DNA from: Clostridium celatum DSM 1785
GTDB taxonomy: Bacteria > Bacillota > Clostridia > Clostridiales > Clostridiaceae
DNA length: 49,817 nucleotides
Reading direction: 5' to 3'
NCBI RefSeq assembly: GCF_000320405.1
Contig: NZ_KB291609.1
Coordinates: forward strand, 1-49,817
Every line of letters starts with the position of its first letter. Within the stretch, counting starts at the first letter, position 1. The notes under the pieces are model-generated. The model was given only the letters and a program-made list of their open reading frames with translations, was not told where the DNA came from and ran no database searches. Made by a program: the position numbers and the translations under genes. Positions 35,071 through 42,925 of this stretch are shown here, one piece after another.

Positions 35071-35715
35071 TTATTTGTTAATTTTGCTATAATCCTTTAT
35101 AAACTTTTCTATTCCTGCATCTGTTAATGGATGTTTTGCCATGGCTTCTATTTGCGAATAAGGTATTGTTGCAATATCTACTCCTGATAAAATACACTCT
35201 AAGATATGCTCTTTAGTTCTTATGCTGGCAGCAATTATCTCTGTATTAAACCCGTAATTTTTTTTAGCTATAATTAAATTTTTAATTAAATCCATTCCAT
35301 TAAGTCCAATATCATCAAGCCTTCCAACAAAAGGACTTATATATGTGGCACCAGCCTTAGAAGCTAAAACACCTTGATGAACACTAAAAATTAATGTAAC
35401 ATTAGTTTTTATTCCTTCTCTTGAAAGAGTTCTAACTGCATTTAACCCTTCTAATGTCATTGGAATTTTAATTACAATATTTTTATTTATTTTTGATAAT
35501 TTTCTAGCTTCTTCAATCATTCCTTTAGTATCTAAGCTCATAACTTCAGCACTTATTGGTCCATCTACAATGGTACTTATTTCTGTAATTATATCTACCA
35601 TTTCTCTATTTTCTTTTGCAACTAGCGATGGATTTGTTGTAACACCATCAATTAATCCCATATCATTTGCCTTTTTTATTTGTTCAATATTTGCCGTATC
35701 TATAAAAATCTTCAT
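35071..35715 (-). CDS. Transaldolase-family aldolase (Fsa/TalC-type)
   Basis: Cytoplasmic Schiff-base aldolase of 214 aa, the short class that includes fructose-6-phosphate aldolase and small transaldolases. The opening [10 protein letters not shown], then [17 protein letters not shown], and the Schiff-base Lys83 in IVIKIPMT are all present. So are [10 protein letters not shown] and [11 protein letters not shown]. Position equivalent to Gln/Glu59 and Tyr131/Phe131, which separates Fsa from transaldolase, is Phe in YISPFVGR, favouring transaldolase activity, but this is a guess. The start ATG follows GGAG by about eight bases. Single gene. Transaldolase activity would link glycolysis and pentose-phosphate sugars. 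Confidence 0.93.
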   Translation of the reverse strand: MKIFIDTANIEQIKKANDMGLIDGVTTNPSLVAKENREMVDIITEISTIVDGPISAEVMSLDTKGMIEEARKLSKINKNIVIKIPMTLEGLNAVRTLSREGIKTNVTLIFSVHQGVLASKAGATYISPFVGRLDDIGLNGMDLIKNLIIAKKNYGFNTEIIAASIRTKEHILECILSGVDIATIPYSQIEAMAKHPLTDAGIEKFIKDYSKINK

Positions 35716-35895
35716 ATCATCTTCTCCTTTTATATAATTTATTAATATTATCTATATTTTTAACAACTTAATTAAATATATGTCTAACTATTTAGGTTAT
35801 ATGATATGAAACTTAGCTTTTTATTATTCCACACTAATATTTAAATAAATATTCTGTACTAAAACTATAATCTATCAATTATTTTTATACATCAT

Positions 35896-35948
35896 AAATA
35901 AATAACACCTAGCAAGTTTAAATCTTCTTACTAGGTGCTATTTATTTA
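35896..35948 (-). terminator. Terminator of the Mrp-like gene
   Basis: Long stem AAATAAATAACACCTAG / CTAGGTGCTATTTATTT with a loop of about 18 bases and AT-rich ends; 40 bases past the stop. Confidence 0.75.
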
Positions 35949-35987
35949 ATAAAAAATATTTTTATTACTATATATTAATAAATAACT

Positions 35988-36830
35988 TTATAATATTAAT
36001 TTTTTCTTTGATTTAGCTATTATCTTTTCAACTATAGGATCAAAAAGCTCTGCTATCTCTTCCTCTTCTTCAATATGATCTAAATCTCCATAATTAGTAA
36101 TTGCTCTATGCATTGGTAGTTCTCCTAATAGATCTACCTTCATATCATTTAAGAATTTTTCTGTATTTTCACCATTAAATAATTTAATAGTTTTATCGCA
36201 ATCTGGACATTTAATATAACTCATGTTTTCAATTACCCCAAATATATCTATATTCATTTTTCTTGCCATATTAATTGATTTAGAAACTATCATAGATATC
36301 ATATCTTGAGGAATAGACACCATTACTACTCCTTTTATAGGAATAGTTTGCATAACAGTTAAAGGAACATCGCCAGTACCTGGTGGCATATCAATTATTA
36401 GATAATCTAACTCACCCCAATATACTCCAGTCCAAAATTGCTTAACTACACTTACTATAGCTGGTCCTCTCCAAATAACTGCCTCATCTTCTTTTTCAAC
36501 AACAAGATTTAAAGACATCACCTTAATTCCTTCACTGCTTTCAACAGGATAAATAAGTGTTTCTGTTCCTCTTGCTCTCTCTTCTTCTATATGAAGTAAT
36601 CTTGGTATACTTGGTCCTGTTATATCTGCATCTAATATACCAACTCTATATCCTCTTTGAGCTAATTGTCTAGCTATCATAACTGACATAGTAGATTTAC
36701 CTACTCCACCTTTACCACTCATTACAGCTATTATATTCTTTATTTTATTTTGCTCATTATTTTCAATTCCACATTGCGTTTCATCTTTTCCACATGAACC
36801 ATGACTTGGACATGTATTACAGTTTCCCAT
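35988..36830 (-). CDS. Mrp/Nbp35-type iron-sulfur cluster carrier ATPase
   Basis: Cytoplasmic P-loop protein of 280 aa that assembles and transfers Fe-S clusters. It has an Nbp35-like N-terminal Cys group (Cys4, 7, 13 and 20, within NCNTCPSHGSCG), deviant Walker A SGKGGVGKS (38-46), DADITGPSIP, DMPPGTGD, and near the C-terminus CPDC (about 217-220), the bridging cluster site. It lacks the N-terminal DUF59 domain of longer Mrp proteins. The start ATG follows AGGTG by nine bases. It is transcribed alone with its own terminator. Function is well supported by family, though the client protein is unknown. Confidence 0.95.
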   Translation of the reverse strand: MGNCNTCPSHGSCGKDETQCGIENNEQNKIKNIIAVMSGKGGVGKSTMSVMIARQLAQRGYRVGILDADITGPSIPRLLHIEEERARGTETLIYPVESSEGIKVMSLNLVVEKEDEAVIWRGPAIVSVVKQFWTGVYWGELDYLIIDMPPGTGDVPLTVMQTIPIKGVVMVSIPQDMISMIVSKSINMARKMNIDIFGVIENMSYIKCPDCDKTIKLFNGENTEKFLNDMKVDLLGELPMHRAITNYGDLDHIEEEEEIAELFDPIVEKIIAKSKKKLIL

Positions 36831-36914
36831 TTATTTCACCTCATTTTATAAACTCTTTTTATATTTATTTATCATAAGTTTATTCCTAATATTTTTCTTT
36901 GTCAAATATGAAAA

Positions 36915-36962
36915 AAACTTCCTCAAAAGAATAGAAATAATTCCAATCTCTTGAGAAAGTTT
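36915..36962 (-). terminator. Terminator of the 5-oxoproline cassette
   Basis: Hairpin AAACTTCCTCAAAAGA / TCTCTTGAGAAAGTTT (14 of 16 exact, others G-U) with a 16-base loop. Minus-strand tail is T-rich. It lies immediately after the last cassette gene. Confidence 0.75.
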
Positions 36963-36965
36963 ATA

Positions 36966-37403
36966 TTATGATGTTTGTTTTAACATATAGTTTTTCCAAT
37001 CACCATTCTTTATGTAAATGCTATTTTTATTGAAAATAGCTTCATCATTCATAGCATAATAATAAACATAACAACTTTCAATACTTCCATCTAAAAGCTC
37101 AACATCCATTACTATTCTATTATATTCATTTCTACTATCATTAACCCCATAGTAATTCTCCATTTTATCCATAGGAATCATTACACTTTCAAAATCATTT
37201 AAAGTCATTACTTCTCCAAATACCTCATCATCACCTTCCATCAATGCTGGATATCCCTTATGAGGCATATGATATAACTTTCCTTTAACTTTTCCAATTT
37301 TAGAGTCTGATACTTTTCCCATCAAATATTTATCGTAGTTAAAAAAACCTGTTCTTAAGCTACCATAAACAAATATCTTCTTTGGTTGTATTGGTTCTAA
37401 CAT
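36966..37403 (-). CDS. Gamma-glutamylcyclotransferase-like protein
   Basis: Protein of 145 aa with the GGCT fold. The substrate loop VYGSLRTGFFNYDKYL is the family hallmark, followed by GKLYHMPHKGYPAL and GEVMTLND, and DKMENYYGV, which holds the acidic residue expected to act as general base. GGCT enzymes release 5-oxoproline from gamma-glutamyl compounds. The ATG at 37403 begins one base after the pcp stop, so the two are translationally coupled; a longer TTG start would overlap pcp and has no better ribosome-binding site. It is the last gene of a four-gene cassette whose other enzyme also yields 5-oxoproline. Confidence 0.85.
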   Translation of the reverse strand: MLEPIQPKKIFVYGSLRTGFFNYDKYLMGKVSDSKIGKVKGKLYHMPHKGYPALMEGDDEVFGEVMTLNDFESVMIPMDKMENYYGVNDSRNEYNRIVMDVELLDGSIESCYVYYYAMNDEAIFNKNSIYIKNGDWKNYMLKQTS

Positions 37404-37404
37404 C

Positions 37405-38046
37405 TTAGCAAATAGCTCCACCAACAGCTTTAATATCTTCTGAATTTTCTACTGCTGCTTTTATTGATAATTCTAGCCCTTTTGAGATATCAATTGTGCT
37501 CATTGATGGCTTTTCTGGTTTATCAACTACTTGTGATGGGATGTATGGAACGTGTATAAATCCTGCTCTTATATTTGGATATTTCTTATCTACTAAGTAT
37601 AATACACCATACATAACATGGTTACATACAAAAGTTCCTGCCGTATTTGAAACTGATGCTGGAATTCCATTACTCTTCATTTCATTAACCATAGCCTTTA
37701 TTGGTAGGTTAGAAAAATATGCTGGTGCTCCATCTTCATAAATAGTGATATCTAACGGTTGATTTCCTTCATTATCTTCAATTCTTGCATCATCTAAGTT
37801 TATTGCAACCCTTTCTGGAGTTATTCCAAATCTTCCTCCAGCTTGTCCTACAGAAATTACTATATCAGGATTATGTTCTTCTATAGCTTCTTCAATTTTA
37901 GCTAAAGATTTTCTAAATACTGTTGGTATTTCAAGCTTAATTACTTCAGCTCCTGAAATAGTATTTGGTAATAATTTAACTGCTTCTAGTGCTGGATTAA
38001 TTGCTTCTCCTCCAAATGGATCAAATCCTGTTATTAAAACTTTCAT
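37405..38046 (-). CDS. pcp: Pyroglutamyl-peptidase I
   Basis: Cysteine peptidase (C15) of 213 aa that removes N-terminal pyroglutamate from peptides. The catalytic triad is complete: Glu79 in PERVAINL, Cys141 in [14 protein letters not shown], His165 in FIHVPYIP. The opening [14 protein letters not shown] is the family start. ATG at 38046 is chosen because GGGAG lies nine bases upstream and the family begins with this Met; seven more in-frame codons precede it without a better site. It is the third gene of a cassette: DUF969, DUF979, pcp, GGCT. Confidence 0.96.
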   Translation of the reverse strand: MKVLITGFDPFGGEAINPALEAVKLLPNTISGAEVIKLEIPTVFRKSLAKIEEAIEEHNPDIVISVGQAGGRFGITPERVAINLDDARIEDNEGNQPLDITIYEDGAPAYFSNLPIKAMVNEMKSNGIPASVSNTAGTFVCNHVMYGVLYLVDKKYPNIRAGFIHVPYIPSQVVDKPEKPSMSTIDISKGLELSIKAAVENSEDIKAVGGAIC

Positions 38047-38114
38047 CTCTATCTTCTCCCTTTTCACTTTTTCTTCCTTGGTAAAATTTAATTAATCTCT
38101 ACCTGACGAATTAT

Positions 38115-38154
38115 GAGATATTCCCTAAAGCATAAAATCTTTAGAAAATACCTC
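38115..38154 (-). other. Hairpin between DUF979 gene and pcp
   Basis: Imperfect inverted repeat GAGATATTCCCTAAAG / CTTTAGAAAATACCTC inside the cassette. It lacks a T-run. It may lower read-through or mark an mRNA processing point and so set the ratio of membrane to cytoplasmic proteins; no direct evidence. Confidence 0.35.
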
Positions 38155-38188
38155 ATATACATTATAACATATTAAATTTATTTTTTAA

Positions 38189-39118
38189 TTAAAATGCTAA
38201 GAAATACATTAAAACAATATGTATTGCTAATAAAATTAATGCTACTGGTGCTTGGTGCTTGATTATTGAATTTTTATCTTCAATTTCAAGTAACGCTGCT
38301 GGCATTATGTTAAAGTTAGCTGCCATTGGAGTTAATAATGTTCCACAGTAACCTGCTGTTAATGCTAAAGCTCCTGCGATTGCAACATTAGCTCCTTGTG
38401 CAAATACAAATGGTATACCTATACCAACTGTTATTACAGAGAATGCTGCAAAAGCATTTCCCATTATCATTGTAAATAATGCCATTCCTACACAATAAGC
38501 AGTAACTCCTATGAATATATTCCCTTGTGGTAATACACTTGATATTCCTGAAGAAATTACATCTCCAACTCCTGCTGCTGTAAATAACGCTCCAAGCGCT
38601 GCTAATAATTGTGGTAATATACTAACTGATCCTACTGATTGAAGCATTCTATCTGATTCTTCAACTAATACTCTTGGTTTTGCTTTAGTAATAATAAATG
38701 TAACTATTACTGCAATAACTGCCGCTACACCTATAGCTGCTGTTCCTGAAATTGGTGTAAATTGTGCAATACCTAATGCTGCTAAAGCTATAATTAATGA
38801 TGGTACAAATACCTTAAGCCCTAACTTTTCAGCTTGCTCTTCCCCAAATTTTTCATCTAACGCTTTAACAGTTCCTGGTTTAACTTGCTTAGTTAAAGTA
38901 AGTACTGCTATAACTACTAATGTTGCACCAACTAGTGCTGGTGGTATTGATGGTCCAAATATAAATATTATTCCAAGTAAAGCCCAAAATAATGCTGTTC
39001 CTATTTTAGCCTTATGATTTTTATCTTTTAATGTTAATACAGCTGTATTTAACATCATAATTCCAATTATTATGTAGAAAATCTCTAATAATGTATTAGA
39101 AATTGCTGCAAAATCCAT
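38189..39118 (-). CDS. DUF979 family membrane protein (probable transporter half)
   Basis: Integral membrane protein of 309 aa with nine or ten helices. Family pattern: an N-terminal hairpin, a long hydrophilic loop (about 80-100, containing KALDEKFGEEQAEKLG), then repeated transporter-like helices with MIMGNAFAAFSVIT and AGYCGTLLTPMAANFNIMPAALLEI, a stretch similar to ion-coupled organic-acid carriers. DUF979 nearly always follows DUF969, and the pair commonly lies beside pcp. I infer that the two form one permease for 5-oxoproline or pyroglutamyl peptides. The start ATG follows AGGAGG by about eight bases. The gene starts 20 bases after DUF969. Confidence 0.9.
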   Translation of the reverse strand: MDFAAISNTLLEIFYIIIGIMMLNTAVLTLKDKNHKAKIGTALFWALLGIIFIFGPSIPPALVGATLVVIAVLTLTKQVKPGTVKALDEKFGEEQAEKLGLKVFVPSLIIALAALGIAQFTPISGTAAIGVAAVIAVIVTFIITKAKPRVLVEESDRMLQSVGSVSILPQLLAALGALFTAAGVGDVISSGISSVLPQGNIFIGVTAYCVGMALFTMIMGNAFAAFSVITVGIGIPFVFAQGANVAIAGALALTAGYCGTLLTPMAANFNIMPAALLEIEDKNSIIKHQAPVALILLAIHIVLMYFLAF

Positions 39119-39138
39119 ACTTTTTTCCTCCTTAGTGA

Positions 39139-39810
39139 CTATTTATTCTTTTTGCCAAATTGTCTTTCTAACTGCTTGTCCAGTAAAATATTTTGAACTA
39201 ATACTAATACAAATGCAATTATCGCTACTGGAATCGATGCCTTTGCAATATCTAATCCTGTTGTTGCATATCCTAATTCACTTAATGTATTAGAAATTAA
39301 TAAAACTCCTGAACTAGCTAGGAATAAGTTTTGCCCATAGAAATTACCGTAGTTATCCATAGAAGCTGCTGCTGCTTTAATTTTAGCTTCTGTTTTTTTA
39401 TCTAATTTTCCATACTTACTTATTGCTGCTCCTTGAGCCATTGGATTTATTAAAGGTCTAACAAATTGAGGATGTCCACTTATTCTTAATGACATAGCTC
39501 CAGCAATTTGTCTTATTAAACAATAAAGTGTTAAAAGCTTTCCTGTTGAAAGATTTTTTACTTGCTTTATTAATGAAACTGCTTTTTCTTTTAAACCATA
39601 TCTTTCTGATATACCTATTACAGGTAACGTTAATATAAAAATTGTTATTAATCTTTGATTAACAAAAGTTTGTCCTAGTATTGTTAATATTTCATTTAAA
39701 TCCATATTTGCTGCAAAACCTGTTACAAGTCCAGATATTATTATTACTGCAATACTATCAAGTTTTAATGCAAATCCTATAATTACTATTAAAATTCCTA
39801 TTAATACCAT
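39139..39810 (-). CDS. DUF969 family membrane protein (probable transporter half)
   Basis: Integral membrane protein of 223 aa with five or six helices. The family segments are clear: GFALKLDSIAVIIISGLVTGF, LPVIGISERYGLKEKA, AGAMSLRISGHPQFVRPL, and the central AKIKAAAASMDNYGNFYGQNLF. It is the first gene of the cassette, with promoter TAGACA-N17-TATATA just upstream. DUF969 and DUF979 look like the two halves of one carrier of the ion-transporter superfamily. Substrate is inferred from the neighbours pcp and GGCT. The start ATG follows GGAGGG by about six bases. Confidence 0.9.
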   Translation of the reverse strand: MVLIGILIVIIGFALKLDSIAVIIISGLVTGFAANMDLNEILTILGQTFVNQRLITIFILTLPVIGISERYGLKEKAVSLIKQVKNLSTGKLLTLYCLIRQIAGAMSLRISGHPQFVRPLINPMAQGAAISKYGKLDKKTEAKIKAAAASMDNYGNFYGQNLFLASSGVLLISNTLSELGYATTGLDIAKASIPVAIIAFVLVLVQNILLDKQLERQFGKKNK

Positions 39811-39841
39811 TTCTTTCCCTCCATCATATGTTTATATAATA

Positions 39842-39870
39842 TATATACATCTTTTTTCGACATTTGTCTA
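39842..39870 (-). promoter_or_regulatory. Promoter of the DUF969-DUF979-pcp-GGCT cassette
   Basis: Minus strand -35 TAGACA (39865-39870), 17-base spacer and -10 TATATA (39842-39847), about 30 bases upstream of the DUF969 start. No dyad or cre-like site was seen nearby. Confidence 0.5.
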
Positions 39871-39998
39871 CAGATTTATTTGCTATTTAATAACCTTTTA
39901 TTAATACAACACCCTCTTTTTTAATATTTCATCAATAATTCCCCTTTACATCTATCACTCTATTTTTAATTTTTCATTTTTGTGCCATATTAAAATAA

Positions 39999-40040
39999 AA
40001 TAAATATTGAATAAATATTCCACATTATTCAATATTTATT
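39999..40040 (-). terminator. Terminator of the Tyr-rich protein gene
   Basis: Perfect 16-base stem AATAAATATTGAATAA / TTATTCAATATTTATT with a 10-base loop, 22 bases past the stop. All-AT except three positions, so its stability is limited. Confidence 0.6.
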
Positions 40041-40061
40041 CATAATAAATATAATATAAAT

Positions 40062-40418
40062 TTAATCCATATAGTAATTATGCTGTAAATAATCATAATA
40101 ATAATCATAATAGTTGAAATCATAATAATTATTATAGTAATCCTTATAATAATTATCATAAAAGTTGTCCTTATGCTTTTTATGATTATCTAAATTATTT
40201 TTATATATATGATTATCTTTATATTTATTTTCATAATCTATAAAGCCACCTTTTTTATAATCATAATAATAGCTATAGGGATTTTCATAATCTGAATTAT
40301 AATAGTAATGTCTAACTAAATCATAATCATTTATTTCTTCAGGATTAATTGTGTCTGCCTTGCAAATACTTATTTTCATTAAACTTATAATCAGTACTAA
40401 AAAAAATAACTTTTTCAT
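40062..40418 (-). CDS. Exported Tyr/Asp/Asn-rich low-complexity protein
   Basis: Protein of 118 aa. A signal peptide (KKLFFLVLIISLMKISICKA) is followed by a mature part rich in Tyr (over one third in places), Asp, Asn and Lys, with runs such as YYDYKKGG, NFYDNYYKDYY and YYDYYYDYLQHNYYMD. It has no known domain. Similar Tyr-rich compositions occur in coat or cross-linked matrix proteins, where Tyr can be joined oxidatively; a spore coat or surface role is plausible but unproven. The start ATG follows GGAGG by eight bases. Single gene with its own terminator. Confidence 0.8.
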   Translation of the reverse strand: MKKLFFLVLIISLMKISICKADTINPEEINDYDLVRHYYYNSDYENPYSYYYDYKKGGFIDYENKYKDNHIYKNNLDNHKKHKDNFYDNYYKDYYNNYYDFNYYDYYYDYLQHNYYMD

Positions 40419-40480
40419 TTTAATTTATCCTCCATTTATTAATATCTTATCTATATTGTGGACTTTTTATAACTTTTTAT

Positions 40481-41302
40481 TTAATTATCTATGCGTATTT
40501 GAAGCTTTCCTAAAGATTTCTCCCTACCATCACTACCTACTCTTGTAATAATATAAATTTCATAAAAATCACCAATTACTTTAATATCATTTTCTTTTAT
40601 GTATGAAAAAATAATATTATAATATTTTTTACTTTCATTATAATCATCATCAAAGTTTAAAGTTAAATATTTTCCTGCTGGAATTACTATTTTTTCATCA
40701 CCTTTAAAATCAACATTTTTAGAAAAACTAAGCATCATATTTTTATAAATTATTTTATTATTTTTTATAAATTCATTATGATCAATAATAAATGCTAATT
40801 CTTTATTAAAATATGAATTATCCTTTTCAACTTCTGCTAACGCCTTACTTAAATTCACCTCAAATTCTTCTGTAAATCTATTAGTATTGTTGTATTTAAC
40901 AAATTCTCTTTCACTATATTCTTTAATAAAAATTCTATTTAAGCCTTCTTCCAAAGTTTTTTTTATTCGTTCCTCTAAAAAATTAATATTATCTTTTATT
41001 CTATTTAATTCATTTATTTTTGTATCAATAATGTTCTTTTGCTTTCCTATAACATCTAATACCGATTCTAAAGAAGTATAATTTTCTATTATTATTTTTA
41101 TTTCATCTAGAGATAGTCCCATAGATTTGCATTGCTTTATTAAATCAAGTATTACAAAGTCTTTTGCACTATAATATCTATATCCAGTATCCTCATTTAT
41201 ATATGATGGCTTAAGTAACCCTACTCTATCATAATGTCTTAAAGACTCTATGGTCATATTATGTATTTTGGCTACTTTTCCAATTGAATATTTTGTTTTC
41301 AT
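40481..41302 (-). CDS. MerR family regulator with effector-binding domain (BmrR-like)
   Basis: Transcription factor of 273 aa. The N-terminal winged helix (about 1-72) reads YSIGKVAKIHNMTIESLRHYDRVGLLKP and GYRYYSAKDFVILDLI; a coiled-coil dimer helix follows (about 80-125); the C-terminal ~150 residues form a GyrI/BmrR-type drug-binding domain. The ATG at 41302 is preferred because GGGAGAG lies about ten bases upstream and an earlier TTG overlaps it. It lies 171 bases downstream of the MATE efflux gene on the same strand. MerR proteins of this type induce efflux genes by untwisting a 19-bp spacer, and the MATE promoter has exactly that form. Confidence 0.92.
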   Translation of the reverse strand: MKTKYSIGKVAKIHNMTIESLRHYDRVGLLKPSYINEDTGYRYYSAKDFVILDLIKQCKSMGLSLDEIKIIIENYTSLESVLDVIGKQKNIIDTKINELNRIKDNINFLEERIKKTLEEGLNRIFIKEYSEREFVKYNNTNRFTEEFEVNLSKALAEVEKDNSYFNKELAFIIDHNEFIKNNKIIYKNMMLSFSKNVDFKGDEKIVIPAGKYLTLNFDDDYNESKKYYNIIFSYIKENDIKVIGDFYEIYIITRVGSDGREKSLGKLQIRIDN

Positions 41303-41393
41303 AATATATTTCTCTCCCAATTATTAAATACATACTTATATTCCTTATTATACATTAATAACTTATACTTTAATAATTTATTGAAATCAAAAT

Positions 41394-41438
41394 TAGGCTT
41401 ACTCATAAACACCTTTTAAGCATTTATGAATAAGCCTA
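41394..41438 (-). terminator. Terminator of the MATE gene
   Basis: Perfect-ended stem TAGGCTTACTCATAAA / TTTATGAATAAGCCTA with a 13-base loop, and a T-run on the minus strand. It separates the MATE transcript from the MerR gene. Confidence 0.85.
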
Positions 41439-41473
41439 GTTTTATAATATATATTTCTTATTTAAACTCTTTA

Positions 41474-42787
41474 TTAAGCATTAACTACCTTTGCAGTAGA
41501 TGTCTTTATATCTGCAAGTAATTTAATTGTGATAAAAGTTAAACTTTCTGATACAATAGCACTTGCCCATATTCCAGTTACTCCAAACATTCTTCCAAGT
41601 ACAAATAAACATATTGGTAAATACACCACTGATCTTAATAAACAACTTAAATTTGAATATTTAGGTGTTTCAATTGCTTGATAATATACAAGAGTATTTA
41701 GATTTAATCCTACTGCATAATAACTTAAACATGCTATTTTTAAAGCATCATATGACAATTGTGATATATACATATCATTTGTAAATATTGATATTAGCAT
41801 TGGCCCAAAAACAAAACTTATAACTACAAAAAATGTAGTTATTAATATATTTGAAACATTTGTTATTTTAAAGAAACCTAACATCTTTTTACTATCTTTT
41901 CTTCCATAGTTATAACTTACAAGCGGTTGAACTCCTAAAGTTATTCCATAAAGCACCATATATATATTAGTAGTTAAATAATTTAATATACTATATGCTG
42001 ATACTCCTATTTCTCCTACATAATTTACTAATGCTATATTATGAAGTAACACTATTATAGAATAACTACCTTGTGCAAAAAATGATGGAAATCCTATAGT
42101 ACAAAATTCTTTTATTGTATCAATTGATAATTTTACATTTCCAAATGATAAATATCCTTTTTTCATCAAGAAATGTGGCAATATTATAGTAACAGTTATT
42201 ATTTGTCCTAAACCAGTTGCAATAGCTGCTCCCTTTATTCCCATTCCTAATTTAAAAATAAAAATATAATCCAATGCTATATTAGTTATTGCACCACTTA
42301 TTGTAGATATCATTGCAAGCTTTGGTCTACCATCATTTCTTACAAAACTATTAAGTACTATTCCTATTAAATTAGGAATGCAAAATAATGCATAAAACCT
42401 TAAATAATCAACAGCTAATGGTTTTAAAATTTCTGTTGCTCCTAAAAGACTTACTATTTGCTTAGTAAAAATAATACAAATTAAACTAATTATTAAACTA
42501 AATATTAAAAGCGACTTAAAAACCTGTCTAAAAATATTTACTGCTTTATTTACCTTATTAGCTCCAATATTTTTAGAAACTAATGCTCCTCCACCTATTG
42601 CAAACATAGATGCTAGTCCAAATAGCATTACTGTAAATGGTAATACTATATTTACAGCCGCTAATGCTGAATCTCCAACACCTTGTCCAACAAATATACC
42701 ATCAATTACTGTATATAATGAGGAAATAAACATTGCTAATGCTGATGGAATAGCATATTTAAAAAATTCCTTCTTCAACAATACCAC
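41474..42787 (-). CDS. MATE family efflux transporter
   Basis: Membrane exporter of 437 aa with twelve helices, which uses a Na+ or H+ gradient to expel cationic drugs. The family start is visible: AIPSALAMFISSLYTVIDGIFVGQGVGDSALAAVNIVLP, then GGGALVSKNIGANK after helix 2, LNSFVRNDGRPKLAM, and the repeated half GITLGVQPLVSYNYGRKD. The layout is close to the clostridial MepA-like branch. The start is uncertain: GTG at 42787, or TTG at 42781 or 42778, with AAGGTGG before them; the later TTG has the best spacing. The promoter at 42813-42843 has the form bound by MerR regulators, and a MerR gene follows directly. Confidence 0.95.
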   Translation of the reverse strand: MVLLKKEFFKYAIPSALAMFISSLYTVIDGIFVGQGVGDSALAAVNIVLPFTVMLFGLASMFAIGGGALVSKNIGANKVNKAVNIFRQVFKSLLIFSLIISLICIIFTKQIVSLLGATEILKPLAVDYLRFYALFCIPNLIGIVLNSFVRNDGRPKLAMISTISGAITNIALDYIFIFKLGMGIKGAAIATGLGQIITVTIILPHFLMKKGYLSFGNVKLSIDTIKEFCTIGFPSFFAQGSYSIIVLLHNIALVNYVGEIGVSAYSILNYLTTNIYMVLYGITLGVQPLVSYNYGRKDSKKMLGFFKITNVSNILITTFFVVISFVFGPMLISIFTNDMYISQLSYDALKIACLSYYAVGLNLNTLVYYQAIETPKYSNLSCLLRSVVYLPICLFVLGRMFGVTGIWASAIVSESLTFITIKLLADIKTSTAKVVNA

Positions 42788-42812
42788 CTTCTTCTATTTT
42801 TTATCCTTACAC

Positions 42813-42843
42813 ATTATAAACTCTTGTGTAACAAAAGAGTCAA
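42813..42843 (-). promoter_or_regulatory. MerR-type promoter of the MATE gene (19-bp spacer with dyad)
   Basis: Minus strand -35 TTGACT (42838-42843) and -10 TATAAT (42813-42818) are separated by 19 bases instead of 17. The spacer contains a dyad: ACTCTTGTGT (42820-42829), a central A, and ACAAAAGAGT (42831-42840), pairing at nine of ten positions. Over-long spacers with a central dyad are the signature of MerR-activated promoters. The regulator is probably the product of the MerR gene at 40481-41302. Confidence 0.8.
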
Positions 42844-42925
42844 TATATTTTAAATAAAAATATTTATTTCTTAGAGTTAAAACATTACTTAATCTAACAT
42901 TAGAATTTATTATATTTGCTAATAA

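Noticed and set aside
36966..37424. TTG start at 37424 for the GGCT-like gene
   Set aside because: It would overlap pcp by 20 bases and has no better ribosome-binding site; the ATG one base after the pcp stop fits translational coupling.
40062..40418. AT-rich repeats resembling a short tandem or CRISPR-like array
   Set aside because: The periodicity is only the codons for Tyr, Asp and Asn in a real gene; there are no fixed repeat or spacer lengths.
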